Of a DNA stretch of 64,000 bases, positions 12,601 through 25,582 are shown in pieces. A model generated the notes under the pieces. That model ran no database searches and was not told where the DNA came from. It was given only the letters and a program-made list of their open reading frames with translations. Position 1 is the first letter of the stretch; every line of letters begins with the position of its first letter. Source of the DNA: Epiperipatus broadwayi (taxonomy: Eukaryota; Onychophora; Udeonychophora; Euonychophora; Peripatidae); contig JAQFVV010012477.1 in NCBI GenBank assembly GCA_028023455.1, positions 2,378,650 through 2,442,649 of the forward strand, read 5' to 3'. The position numbers were made by a program, and so were the translations under genes.

Positions 12601-13190
12601 TAAAATCTTGTTTTGTCTATACTCTCTTCTCCCTTTTAACTGTGTCACCAGTAATTTAAATGTTATAAGTATTTTCATGTGTTAATTAGTACTGTGCTGG
12701 GTCCCCTAATCAATACTATGAGTTAGCCTGGTTGTATTTCATGTTCTGGGTTTGTGTGCCTGTTGTCCATGTCGGCTATATGTAACATATATGGCCATAT
12801 GGCACCTGAGACTCACTCCCAAAACAAATAAAGTGCTTTGAATCACAGATGTTTTCCCATCAATATGGAGGAGTGCTATAATCAGGAAAGATGGTCGAGG
12901 TTGTTTATTTGTGTAGCCATCAATTTTTCCATAGGTAGGCATTGAGGGTTAATCTATAAATGATATTCTATCTCTCTGCTTGAATGTGTGATCTGATGTG
13001 GGAGGCATTAAATAAGAAAGCCGATCATGTAAAATAAATAATAAAACATTAGTAAATAACTACATGAGTAAAATAATAAAATGTTAATAAATAATAATGT
13101 ATAATAAAGATGATAAATAGAAAAAATATTTTTAAACAACAGATCATGGCAAATAAACCACAAAAGTCCATGTTAAAAAACATATATATA
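12601..13190. other. Intergenic, one unrecognised minus-strand open frame
   Basis: A 67-codon open frame on the minus strand (12739-12942) lies in locally GC-richer DNA and contains an AATAAA on the plus strand near 12826. I do not recognise it, and no splice or promoter context supports it as a gene. Confidence 0.35.
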
Positions 13191-13195
13191 TATAT

Positions 13196-16100
13196 TGTGC
13201 CCTTTTATATGGGTCTCCATAAATTGTTGTATCAATCTATTTAAAAAATTTTAAATTTAAGATATATTTAACTATATGATGTTAATTTTGTTTATAACAA
13301 TCTTTTAAAAAGTGTAATTAAAGTAATTCATGAGTATTTGATATGTGAAAATTGTGCTGATGTTTGAGAGAGACGTTTCAATAGGGATGATAATAGTATA
13401 TGGTTGGGAAAACTGGCCATAATCAACACTGCATAAATAAATTTAATAAATGAATGTTTAAAGTTAAAAGTTTTAAAAAGACAAAGTTAAAATTAAATGC
13501 ATATATTTATTGTTGATAAAAATTAATATTTAATAAATGAATATAAATATTTTAATTATTAGTAGTACATGATAGAAGATTAATATTTGATTTTAATAAT
13601 ATCGAATTATTATTTTAAAAATTGTTATAAGATATTATTTATTTTAAAAATATTTATTTTTAAAAAATGAATTGTTAGTTTATTTTTAGATTATTACAAG
13701 CGTTTGTAGCTTTGTTGTAAAAAACAGATGTTAATTAGACACATACACACATGCTTGGGAGTTTTTTTTAGTAAAGTTGCAAAACTATTTTAAAATTCTG
13801 TTATAAAATTTATAAGTATTATATTGGCTATCACGAGATAAAAATAAAGATAATTAATGTGAAATATTAAATCTGATTTTTAAAATACTGTTTAAAAACA
13901 TAACGAATAAAAATAGACTTAGTTTGTTTATAAAAATAATCTTATAAAAGTTAAAAGTGAAATTAAGTAAGAAAGTATATTTTAAAAAATGTTTAATGGA
14001 TTTAAATAAACGATAAAGATTAATTTAAGAATTTAATAATGTGATAAATAATAAATATTAAATAAGTCATTATTTATTTTTAATTCTGTCTTGTTGGTAA
14101 AATATGTAAATAAGCTAGCAAGTCGATTGTTTAATTCACCAATCAAGTGGGGAGTTTCTTCCGGTATAAAACCAAGGTTCAATTGTTCGGAGGGGGATTG
14201 TGATTGAAATTCTTAAAGTAAAGTGTGCTATTAGAAATAGCTAAGTAATTATAGACGCTCTCAAAATCGTTTTAAAATTATAAGAGAGTAATTTTTAAAA
14301 ATAATTTATAAAAGTTTATCGATAAATATGCAGTGCTAATTTTAACTATAATTTCCTATTGATCGTTTCTATTGAAGCTCAATTTACTATCAAATAGTCA
14401 TGAAAACATCGTATAAGGATAAAATGTATTGGAGACTTTATACTGAAAATTTAACAAACGCTGGATTAACTAGGAGAGTTATTAGATGCATAAAAGTAAT
14501 ACGTTGGACCTTATATAATTTTAAAAGCTGATGGTAATTAATTTTATAAAACAGATATTTAAAAGAATGAGAAATACTTCTTTATGAAGCAAGTATTTGT
14601 AAATTATAAATTTAAGTATATATCTTGGTAAAGATATGATATGTAACAGTAATTGTATAAATATTTGCCTTGTTAAGTCTTTATGGTTTAAAAGACTAAA
14701 TTCTGACAGTTTTAAAAGGCAAATAAATTGGAAATTTAATGGGTAAAGAAATACCTATAAATAAAATTATGATATTAGTAAAGTCTGAACGCTGGTCGTA
14801 CAGAAGAATCTAAAAGTAATCTTACCTAAATATTTGTTAAGGAATGCGCAAATCAAATATACGTGGATATCCAAATCAATTAAAATAATTAAATAAGAAC
14901 TTTGTAAACTATAGACTAATTCTAAAAAATAATAACTTTTAAATAATAATATTTTTTTTTTTCCTTAAAAAGAAATGAATCCGGATTCCATAAACTATTT
15001 TAATTATTATTTTATTCTTATGGTGGAACTGACTTTGACTTTTATTTTTTATTTTTTTTAAAAAAAAAGAACGTTTTCATTTATTTCATAAAAACTTTTA
15101 AAAAACACGTGATGTACCGGAAAAGGAAGTAATGTTTGGTGAAAATTTGTGCCTAGGAAAAAGAACAATTATGGTGAAAAGAAGACACCGTTGGATTTTA
15201 TGTAATATGTTTTTTATTTATTAACTAACATAAATATTTAATTAATTATTGATTTATTAAAGATAGGAAAGGTACATTTACATTTTTGAAAATAATAACT
15301 AAATATTAATATAACTTTTCATTGCATAAAGTTTATTTTATAATTATACAACACGTAATATTTTAAAGAATAATTGTTGAGTGTAAATGTGAAATTATTT
15401 TGAAACTGTTATCCTGGAGGACATCGTGTGACGGACTGTACATTGAAGTATCATTTATGGTAAAAATTATGTAATAATAATAATTTGATGTATTTACTAT
15501 GTTTTCTTTAGATCAACCAAATGTTATTTGATTGTTGAATGAATGTATTAATATTTAAATAATATACACGCATAAGATTAATAATAGCAGTTTTATTTTA
15601 ATATGCATACTTTAAATTGATGATGTAAATTTAGTACAACGTAATATGAGAACCTAGAAATAATTATATGATTCTTTCGTGAATAAATTTTAATGTTTCT
15701 GTTACAATATTAGGAATTAGATTTATTATATTATTGTAAGTTATTTATTTTTCTTTTCAAGTTAGTAAGAGGTATATAAAATCTATATTTTATTTTTATT
15801 TTATTAGATAAGTTAAGTTAATTTTATGTAGAAATTTATATTTTGATTGAAGGCTTATCGTATATAGATGATGAGGTATAAGAGATTTTGGATAAATATT
15901 ATTTTTTTAAAAAATTGGTCATCTATTTTTCTGAAGTTAAATAAGGTTAAAATGACTTTTGTAGATAGAAGTTTTTTAGGAAGGAATAAAAATAACAAGT
16001 AAAGAAGAGTAATAGTTTTAAATAGAAAAGAATCATAGAATTTTATTTGATATAATACTTTATAAAAATTTGAAATTGTTGAATAATTTTAAATATTATT

Positions 16101-17514
16101 TTAAAAGAACATATACGTATTGCATATTTTGATAAGACATGTAGTATGACATTATATCGGAATGAAATAAATAATTATAATCAATAATTGTTATTATATT
16201 ACAAAGTTATATCAGTTTATACATTAATTGATCTTTGAGTAATATTAATAGTAAATGTAATACATACTAGTACATTATAATATAAATAGCAGTAAGACTT
16301 AAGTGAAATAGCATTTTAATTATTAAAGTATGTTTATTTACATATATGCTACATGAATGATATTTCACATAAAACCTTTTCTTGTATTAACTGAGGACAA
16401 ATGATGTTTATTAAAATTTAAAGTCATAAACTTAATTAAATGTTATTGATAGAACATTTTAAGAAATGTATAAATTATCTATTTATGATTATGGAAATAG
16501 TAACAGTGTAAAAAATCTTGTATTATTATTTTATTTTTATTTTCTTTGTTTTCCACTATAACTGTAAATAGTGTAAATAAGTTATGTGTTAAAGTTGATG
16601 TAAATAAATTTGTTTAAGTTGTTTAAAAGTGTGTCGAATTCATTATTTTACACCACAGCATTTGACAACAGATAATTTGAATGTACATAATATTTGCACA
16701 ATATGAATTTATTATTTTATTATTTGAGAAAGAAACACAATATTTTCTTAATATAATTTATAGAAATTGATTGACATTAACATATAATATTACAATGGTC
16801 ACAAAGTAATTATAATGCACAATATAAGAGTATAATATTATTTATTGCCACAGATTGTTAAATTATAAGACTTTAGTATATTTTAAAATTAAGATACTAT
16901 ATGGAAATGAAAGACATGTATATGATTTACTTATTTTCTTAATGATTAATAGTATAATAAAATAGATAAGATTAAGCTATACACTAAAGATTATTATTGT
17001 TAGTTATTGTTATTAGAATAAGTTAGGTGTATTTAGGTTTGATATTAAATCCCTTATCATTCCTATCTGCACGAATTATTATTACTTTAAGATAATTAGA
17101 AGAACCTGAGATCGTTTAATTATATTTCCTTAACAAAAGATTGAGATTTATTTATCTATTATTATTAAAGATAGTTCATTTATAAAAGTCATAAGAGTGC
17201 TGTAGAGTTAGTAATGAGATAATAAAGAAGTAATAGTATTCTTATGCCATTGAGACAGTGTCTTGGAGAGACATTGGCTCAATGTAAATTCAATTACCAA
17301 TTGTAACTTCACTTCACAGTCTCATGATTTTAGTAAATACTTATTTAATTAGTACATAATATTGAACTATATTAATTTTTGATAAGTTTATAATAAATTT
17401 GATAAGATATAGTATTATAAAATATATTAAAGATAGTTATACATATTTTAGCCGAGCATAATGATTTAATTGAGCTAGTCATATTTTAAATTATATTATA
17501 TATTGAAAAACATA
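13196..17514 (+). mobile_element. 4.3 kb non-coding TG...CA element, copy A
   Basis: Begins TGTGCCCTTTT right after a (TA)n tract and ends in another (TA)n tract. Copy B (46985-51246, opposite strand) matches it along its whole length. Examples are GATATATTTAACTATATGATG, TATGGTTGGGAAAACTGGCC, the CCGGTATAAAA promoter region, CACGTGATGTACCGGAAAA, TTTACACCACAGCATTTGAC and the GAGACAGTGTCTTGGAGAGA region. No long open frame survives in either copy. TGT...ACA ends and an internal TATA box allow two readings: a very large solo LTR, or a non-autonomous DNA element with ~9-11 bp terminal inverted repeats. The 3' terminal inverted repeat of this copy is eroded. Confidence 0.75.
14165..14200 (+). promoter_or_regulatory. 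Conserved TATA/initiator region in the 4.3 kb element
   Basis: CCGGTATAAAA is followed ~15 bases later by GGTTCAATTGTT and a G-rich stretch. The same arrangement, CCGGTATAAAAA then TTCAATTGTT, is kept in copy B, while much of the flanking sequence has drifted. This looks like a working promoter of the ancestral element. Confidence 0.5.
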
Positions 17515-17526
17515 TATATATATATA

Positions 17527-18620
17527 TTGTGCCCTTAAAAGGCTAACTATATATAACTCACCAGCTCAAGTAACGGTTACACAAGCTAATCACTATATTA
17601 AACTTTAACAACATAATTAGCTTATCCGAATATAAATAATAATGCATCTAGATACACTACTGAGTTAAATAATCTATTACACACCTAATCAATTTAACTA
17701 CTAACTAACTATAGATTTAACCTAACTACTAGCTCATTAAAAATTGCATTAATTTAAATACTAACTCAATCTTCTTACCAGTGGTTTGACTAAATATTAA
17801 GAAAAATCACAAAACCTCTAGTAAGGCGAACACTTAGTTTAATATTAAGAATATATCCACAAAATTATACCCCCATTGGCATAGGAATATTACCACTACC
17901 TACTTTCCTAAATATAAGTAATATTCCCATGACTCACATATCACATAAAATAAACTATAATTAACATTACTAAAATTAAATTAAACTATTAAAATATTTT
18001 ACACCCCTTTACTTAATCAAATAATAGTTCATCTCTTAAAAATTCATAACATAACTATAATGTTAATCTTAATATCAGGTTCTTACTATTATTATTTTGA
18101 AATTAACACATTATTTAATATAGTTACATATAATGAGGGATGTTACATACACCTAGCTATACATTAAACAATAACAATCAATAAAAATAAAACTACTAAA
18201 TAACTCTTATTTAAAAATTATATTTAATTTGCTAATCAGCTAAAACTAAATTAAAATTATAAAATACCAACAATAATATTCATTGTTTCAAATAAACCCC
18301 AGATAAGTTCATCTTATTATGCATTACAGTTTTAATTATATACTCCATATGGCATATTAAAAATATCAAACCGTTATAATTATTAAATCAGATAATGAAA
18401 AATTTGCATTATACACCTCTTAAGATTTAATATGTAATATCTTCAATAATCTTAATATAATAATCCTACATTATTTTCTTTAAATCATGTGCAATTATAT
18501 AAAGATATAATTTTTACATTGCATAAGTGTGGTTAGGATGATTCTTAATGATTACGAGAAAATAAACTCTCAAGACATTACATTAATTCAAAACAAACAT
18601 TAACAATTTATTATAAGAAC
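17527..18620 (-). repeat. Divergent relative of the 4.3 kb element (copy C)
   Basis: Starts TTGTGCCCTTAAAAGG right after the (TA)n that ends copy A, and runs in the opposite orientation (same as copy B). Weak but colinear similarity to copy B includes the ATTGGCATAGGAATATTACC region (B: AATGGCATAAGAATACTATT), the ATCAGGTTCTTACTATTATT region and the TGTGGT...TAATGA region near 18530. Its far end is not resolved. It may continue towards 22 kb with the hammerhead element at 20.9 kb nested in it. Confidence 0.5.
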
Positions 18621-20887
18621 TATAATATTTCAAAATTTATGAATATAATATTTACAAAATTTAAATTATTCAAAAACTCAAAATAATTACATTCAAAAAA
18701 ACATTTACATTAAAAAATAAATAATTTCCATTTCTAATATTTTCTATCATGAAATAATAATATCTGTTATTTAAATTTACACTCATTAAAATATTCTAGT
18801 GTTTTCTTAAGTTATACATTTAAATAATTTGAATACTTTCATAGAATCAAAAATACATTTCTAAGATATTCATATTATCTTTTTCTAGATCTATAGCATT
18901 AATACACTTTAGCATTATTACTACAAAAACATATATATAAATATTTGCAGATTCATAAATAAATTTTATTTGATAATGAAACTTCTAAATATTTTTAGAA
19001 AGTTTTCATATTCATTATCTAAATAGTTTATTTGTTATATTATGTATGACTAAACAACAATAAAATATATTCCTCAATAATAAATTCTTCATTCCAATAT
19101 TCCATCATAATATAAATTTTATAATAACTATATAACTCATATCTGTTCTTATGTTTATTTTATCAAAAATGAACATATAATTATTTTAATAATATAAAAA
19201 AATATTTGGTATTTATTCATTTCATACTCCATGGTGTTAATCACATTCTGGTTTCACTTCCATTCACATCTTTGATATGACTTTAATATGCACTTAATAA
19301 CTTTCTTGATCTCTTAAAATATTTTTGGAATATCAAATTATTCCTTAAAACTTTATTTAACACTCTAGTTAGACATCATTATATATTGATCTTCTTGTCT
19401 TTCAAAAATTCTAAACGTCATGTAGTAGTTTAGTTATTATTTTTCAAAGATTTATAACAATACCATTTGCAATTTATGAACCAGTGATTATAGTAGTGAT
19501 TAAAAGTGAAGAATTAAAAACTCCAAGAACTAGGAAAAACATTGAAAACATGGATGCAGAGCTTAAGGCTACATATTCTTGTGTCTACATTAAATTCCTA
19601 TCATGGCTTCTCTCTGAGCACTTACTAATTTACAGAAAGAAACACTACTGTCCACAAATCATAAAAATATACAGACCTATGTTAACAGTATTATATTTAA
19701 TATTCAAAAGATTACACTTAATATTCAAAAAAATTCCTTGTATTACAGGTTTTTCCTACTACTACTCACCCGAACTACTAACTGTCTATCATATTCACTC
19801 TGTAAAACTGCTTACAACATTGCAAAGAAATTGTAAAACATCTCATCATAAAATAATTTCTAAACTTCAGTTCATAACATTCATTAGAATATCAAAAAAT
19901 TAAATATAACACAAACAAATCATTTAGATATTTAACTTATAATAAATACATTCATTTAAATTTTTTACAAAAATAATTCAGAGATCAGTTATACATATAG
20001 TATCTAAAAAAATACTGTTTATAACATTTTATTTATACTTTAATGATATCTAAATAGATCCAGCATATAATATATATATATTCATACTTCTAAAACAAAT
20101 TATTGTAGCATAAATAAACAGAATAAATATAATATTCAGTTTGACTGATTAACACTTGCATAAGTAAATACCAATATTAAAATTTAAATACATTTAAATA
20201 AAATTTTACCTTAATAATATCACTATGATTATTAGGAAGATCCTTTGGATCCTTCCCCATTGAATTTCTTCAATCCAAGTTATATATTTATTATCATTAA
20301 ATAAAAATATTAATTTTTCTTCACCTTTTTTATACTAAAAAGTTAAAGATAAAATTTACATATTATATAATATATATGACATCCTAAATCTAAGAATATC
20401 TATAATTATTAAATTAACTACATCTATTTCTTAACTAAGAGAAAAAATAATAAAAGTTTCCTTTAATTTTTTCTTGAAGTTGAAATTCAGTAAAACATGT
20501 GTTACCATAGCAATGTTTAATTATCTAAAAAAGGTTTTTTCTTTCTCTCTCCTCACTGCACTCTTAACTCTATGTAACATAAATGCATAAAATATTAACT
20601 ACAAATTCAATGGAAATATTGTTGATCAATGCAGGATAAAAAGTACTTATATAATAAAAGTTTGTTCAATTTATCTGTTTTGATGAAGCAAATTCCACAT
20701 AAAAGTTAATAACAAGCATGGGTTATTTAATAAAATAATTATCACATTTAAAGGTTTCTTTCTTCAGTTTAAATTTTAATAACTTATTGTAGCATTAATT
20801 CATTTTAAACAAAATCTCCAATATTTAACATAAAAGCATTATAAATACTTTTAATTATATCACTAGTGAGTTCTGTCAATTTTATAA
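18621..20887. other. AT-rich DNA, possibly the rest of copy C
   Basis: No gene recognised. The longest open frame of the window (139 codons, 19484-19903 plus) lies here. Its translation is low-complexity and Ile/Lys/Tyr-rich, with no motif I know, so I do not call it a gene. Confidence 0.4.
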
Positions 20888-21375
20888 CTCTTCAGAACGC
20901 CATCTGTTGACATAAATACAAGCGTTAGCAAGTTTTTTAACTTGTTTTTTGTTTTTCATAAATATACCTTTGAGGTCTTTCTAACAATGATATGTATTGC
21001 AGAGGCTTCTACTATGTGGTGATGCTGAACTGAGATGAGACCCATATAGCTATCTGGCTTGCTATGCTGAGTTTGAAGACATTACGTGTCTAAAAAATTC
21101 ATGCTTGCAAGCTGAATAGAAACTGTTTCATAAATGCTCAGAGTTTGTGTTTAGATCTGGTTTCTAAAATTCCTGTCTTTCACTGATGATAGCAAATAGC
21201 TTGAAATCATGATCTGAAAGTGGAATTAAAGTTAGAGATAGTGAATGCTTGCTCTGACGTTTATGTAAACATATGCTTGACAGTGTTTTTGGTAGAATGC
21301 CATCTGTTGACATAAATACAAGCGTTAGCAAGTTTTTTAATTTGTTTTTTGTTTTTCATATATATATACACATTT
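20888..21375 (+). mobile_element. Hammerhead-bearing tandem element (retrozyme-like)
   Basis: A ~410 bp unit is bracketed by two direct copies of a terminal segment (20888-20960 and 21298-21365: GCCATCTGTTGACATAAATA, then CAAGCGTTAGCAAG, then a T-rich tail ending TTTTTCAT). The unit holds a hammerhead motif at 21177-21220 and has no open reading frame. The 3' end runs into (TATA)n. A unit of a few hundred bp, tandem copies and one type I hammerhead per unit are the defining features of animal retrozymes. The same unit, inverted, is found at 62123-62840, and a solo end at 2935-3062. Confidence 0.75.
21177..21220 (+). ncRNA. Type I hammerhead ribozyme motif
   Basis: Order of elements: stem I 5' strand CTTTCA (21177-21182); core CTGATGA (21183-21189); short stem II AGC/GCT with loop AAATA (21191-21201); GAAA (21203-21206); a self-complementary stem III segment (ATCATGAT); C17 at 21214, the predicted cleavage position; then stem I 3' strand TGAAAG (21215-21220), fully pairing with CTTTCA. 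All core bases of the family are present. The weak point is the base pair next to the core in stem II, a T/T mismatch. Very short stem III is known in animal hammerheads that cleave as dimers. Stem I co-varies with the 62 kb copies. Confidence 0.7.
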
Positions 21376-23044
21376 TCATACCAATAATTCACAATAATAT
21401 CTTTTCCATTACATCATACATTGAGAACTTACTCCTTCATTTTATTATACATTTTAAAACAATATTTATAGTTGACTTATAACTTATATAACTCTTCTTA
21501 TACTAATTCACATTTATTCTTTTAATATCTTGTGTGATACTTAATAAACATTATTCAATCACACAATTTTTAAGGTTTTAAGCCAATAAACATCACATGA
21601 CCACCATCTCTTACGCTTGTTGTATAGTGAGTTTTGCCTGTTTTAATTCTTAAGGTTAGTATATATTTCTTATATTAAGAATATTTGCAAATTATACATA
21701 ATGGACAAGTAGATAACAAATTAATTTTCAATAAATAATTAAATAACATTCATTCTTCTTAAACTGAATATAAATTCTGAAAAAGTTTTCAATAAATTTC
21801 CAATAGCAAAAATTAATAGCTTTATCACATAAAAGTTTATGCTCTTTATGGTTAATTATTACAATTAAATAAAATTGTTCCTTAATATAAAACATAGAAA
21901 TATGATGAAAAAGAAATTCCTTATGAATCCATCATGTTGCTCTTCATTCTAAACAACACATTCTCCAGCATAGTCCTCTGTCTAATGACATTTCTGTTGG
22001 ATGACATGTATTTTTACCATGCATCATCAGAGATTCTAGCTGTTTTTTTTTTGTTCAGCCACTGAAAAGGGATTTGTTTTGTTTTACTCCATATTATACA
22101 TTTTGAAAAAAAACTTCTTAAATAATTATTCATAATTTAATAAGTTACTTTAACACTTGACTAATCAAAAATAAAAATAAAAATTAAAAAAAATTATAAC
22201 TTAAAAATTTAAACTATAAGATATAAAATTTATTCCCAGAATGTATTTGATTGATTTTATAATATTAATAGATCACTACAACAATGACATGACTCTTATA
22301 TTTAAGCCATAATTGACCCTTATCTGACTGGTCAATTAAATCTCAGACAATAAAAATTTGCATACAAATTAAATTTTATTGCTTTATATTTTTTATTATA
22401 ATAATTTAATAATAATTCTTATTAAATAATATATTTGAAACTTTATTTAAATACTATTTTTAAAATACACTTCTAATAACTACTTTTTATTAAATTTAAC
22501 TTTGAAATATAAAAACTACTGTTTGGATAATTAAAATAATAATTTTGATACACTTTTAAGAATTAGATACAAAATAAATTGCAACATACAACTAATAAAA
22601 TTATTTTTTGCAATGAGGATGTAATATTAATTTAGCAAGAATGTGCATGCACAAAGATTAACACAGATTGCATATCACCATTTAACTGATTCTTTTAACT
22701 TATTTAACAGAGTTAATCTTTGTCTAATTTTTGTATTGGTCCACTACTTAAATCTGAGAACAAGTTTCATTTCCAGTCAGTTTCTATTGTTAAAATATTG
22801 ATCTAAAATACACAGAATTTTTTTAATTCAGCTTCTAAAAAATGAATAATTTTAGATTCAAATTAGTTAAATGTAACGAAAAATTAATAATAATGTTAAT
22901 AACTGAAGAAAAATATAAGAAAAAAACTTTAAAAAATAGCCAGTGGTAAAACAAAAGAATTATATTTAAACCAATCACTGGTATCATTATTCAATTTCTA
23001 TATGTCAAAATAATTTACTTTTCTGAAGAGTTATCATTCCCAAT
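21376..23044. other. AT-rich intergenic DNA
   Basis: No gene or repeat recognised beyond homopolymer runs. Confidence 0.5.
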
Positions 23045-23690
23045 TTATTTTTCTTGTAATATTTTAAATTTTTCGAATCAAACTTTATATTTCGATAAAT
23101 TAATGTAAAATCTTATTTATGAATGTAAAAAAATAAGATAGATATAATTACTTCAAAATATGAAAGCATACTACATTTCATTTTCAGTTCCGAATTTACA
23201 TTTAGAAAACCCAATTATGATCGGAAGTGATAATTGTTTTTTATTATAGATCATTTCTCCAAATGTATTTTTCTTGTAATATTAAAAATTTTCCGAATGA
23301 AAGTTTATATTTTGGTAAAGTAATGTAAAATCTTATTTATGAATGTAAAAAATTATGATAGATATAATTATTTACTTCAAAATACGAATGCGTAAAATAT
23401 TTTATTTTGATTTATTTAGCAATGCCTATTATTCAAATTAGAATCACTAGGTATAAACAACTGTTTTCAAAAATGATTATATTCACAAGCTTATTTTTCT
23501 TGTAATATTAGAAATGTTCTGAATCAAACTTTATATTTTGATAAAATAATGTAAAATCTTATTTATGAAAGTAAAAAAATTACAACAATTATAATTATTT
23601 ACATCAAAATCAATTACAAACATATAGAACATCTTCGTTTAGTTTCTGATTTTGTCATTTAGAAATGCCTACAAGACAATTTCCAGATTT
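23045..23690 (+). repeat. Three tandem units of about 221 bp
   Basis: Unit starts TTATTTTTCTTGTAATATT at 23045, 23265 and 23491, followed each time by TAATGTAAAATCTTATTTAT and a GATAGATATAATTA-type word. Units differ by substitutions of perhaps 15-25 percent. No hammerhead core or open frame inside. Confidence 0.85.
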
Positions 23691-25120
23691 GGTAGGCATC
23701 CAATCAGAGAAAAGATACTGAATAGCTTGCATGAAAAATTGATTTTTAAAAAAAATATATAATGCTATATGTGAATGTTTTTAGAACTACAATTTTAAAT
23801 TTTGGATTTCCTATAAAATAAGTCTAAAATAAAGAAATTGTGACCAAAATTGACCAAGAGATGGTGCATGCTATGTCCAAAAAACGTAATTTGTATTTTA
23901 GTCCCAATTAACCTATAGATCACTGATAATTTTATTGGCTGAGTGAGGTAAAAGTCTAAACTTTTAATTGGTCAACTCACAAACTCAAGTGTCAAAATAT
24001 ATTCAACTTTTAATATTATATTCACCTTAGTTTCGTTTGTAAAAAGTATATTAATAATTTGTCAGATTATGAAAGTGAACTAAAGTTTTTTCAAAAATAT
24101 TTTTTTTATAATTATACAAATATTAGATAGCAGTAAATGTTAAATGAATGCAATTCACCAACCATAAAGATTTCTGACATCAGTGATTTTTTTTTGCCAA
24201 TTTTATATTGCCCAGAAAAGTAAATAATTTTTGCTAAACTCTTAACTATTTTTCTAGAATAATTTTATTGTTAGCTTTTTTTTTCAAAATAATTTGTAAT
24301 ATGTCAAAAATACTTTTAAAATAGTCTAAAACATTTGTTTATCACTTTCCAAATGAAAGAAAAGAAATTGTAATGCTTAGTTATTGACAATCCATTTTCT
24401 TTATTGTCGAAAGGTAACAGCCAATCAGAATCAAGAATGAGTGGTACTGCATTCTTTGTTAGACCTTTAATGACAGTTTTATTGTTTTTTTACTTGTAAA
24501 ATAATTCAAGAGAGGACAGCATCTTACGGAACTTTTTTTAACATTTAAAAAAAGTGCAAATTCTTAATGGTAGCATTTAAAATGATGAAAATGAATGATT
24601 AAAAGTGAAATCTCAAGTTAACTCGAATTTTGCCTAAAAAGGGTTAAATTAGCTACAGGATCTAAACAAAATAATCACATGAAAGGTTAATAATTACATC
24701 ATTATTAAATAATTAAATAAGATTTAAAAAAAACTGTTAATAATTATAATATTGATTTTTATGACTAAGATTATTATTTTAGCATAATGTTAAATATTTT
24801 TATAATTATTTACTAATGCTTAACATTAAATACTACTCTACATCCTAACTTTTTAAATAAATTTAAATAAAATTGCTTTAAAATAACTTTGCTTCACTTT
24901 ACATGAAGCCAACAGTATATTTTAAACTACTTTAAATACAAAAATATATTAAAAACAACTGTTATTAAAAATTTAAAATTTTGCTAAAAAATTGACAGTA
25001 TTACGTATTTGTAAAAGCAAGTAGCAAAATATAAATGTTATAATAGATATATACATGTTATACACATTTACACAATCTATAATTTTATATATGTTAGTTA
25101 ACTTTTTCTATATAATTGAA
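23691..25120. other. Intergenic DNA containing one dispersed repeat
   Basis: No gene seen. The dispersed repeat at 24225-24560 is listed separately. Confidence 0.5.
24225..24560 (+). repeat. Dispersed repeat, relative at 46235-46590
   Basis: Both copies share TAAATAATTTT..CTAAA, the CTTAACTAT then AATAATTWTATT words, TCAAAATAATTTRTAATATG, and TTTTTTACTTGTAAAATAAT followed by AGAG and GCAGCATC. Same orientation. No coding sequence; family unknown. Confidence 0.65.
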
Positions 25121-25582
25121 TTGATATAAGCACTAGAAACACTGAGTAAGAAAAGACTGAAATAAAATTTTATTGTAATTGGATTACACTGAGCAGTTTT
25201 TGATATCTTAATCCTGATTTTTTACTCATAAAAATTACTAGTGGGGAGTATATTTTACTTACAACCCTATCATTCAGGAGTCATTGCTATGAGTATAGTA
25301 TCAGGATTAAAATATGGAAAGCTATATATTACTAACAACCCTCTCATCCAATATCCATTGCTATGGGTATGATATCAGGATTAATATATTGAATTCCGCT
25401 CAGCATAATATAATAAAATTTTTATTTTAAGCTTTCCTTATCTTTTATCCACAACCCTCTCATTTACTAGTCATTTCTATGAGTATGATATGAGTACTAA
25501 TATATTGGAAACTGTTCAACATAATATAATGAAACTTTTTTAAGCTTTTCCTTACTTAGCTATTCTAGTGCCTATATCAATT
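25121..25582. repeat. Fold-back repeat with three internal sub-repeats
   Basis: Outer arms at about 25121-25210 and 25494-25582 are imperfect inverted copies (ATTGATATARGCACTAGAA at the tip). Between them, a word like ACAACCCTCTCATT followed by TATGAGTATGATATCAGGAT recurs near 25261, 25335 and 25447. Confidence 0.75.

Noticed and set aside
12739-12942. 67-codon minus-strand frame as a gene
   Set aside because: Product not recognised and no supporting signals; kept only as a note in the intergenic entry.
19484-19903. Longest open frame in the window (139 codons)
   Set aside because: Low-complexity Ile/Lys/Tyr/Leu composition, no recognisable motif, no promoter or splice context, and it lies in what may be old repeat sequence.
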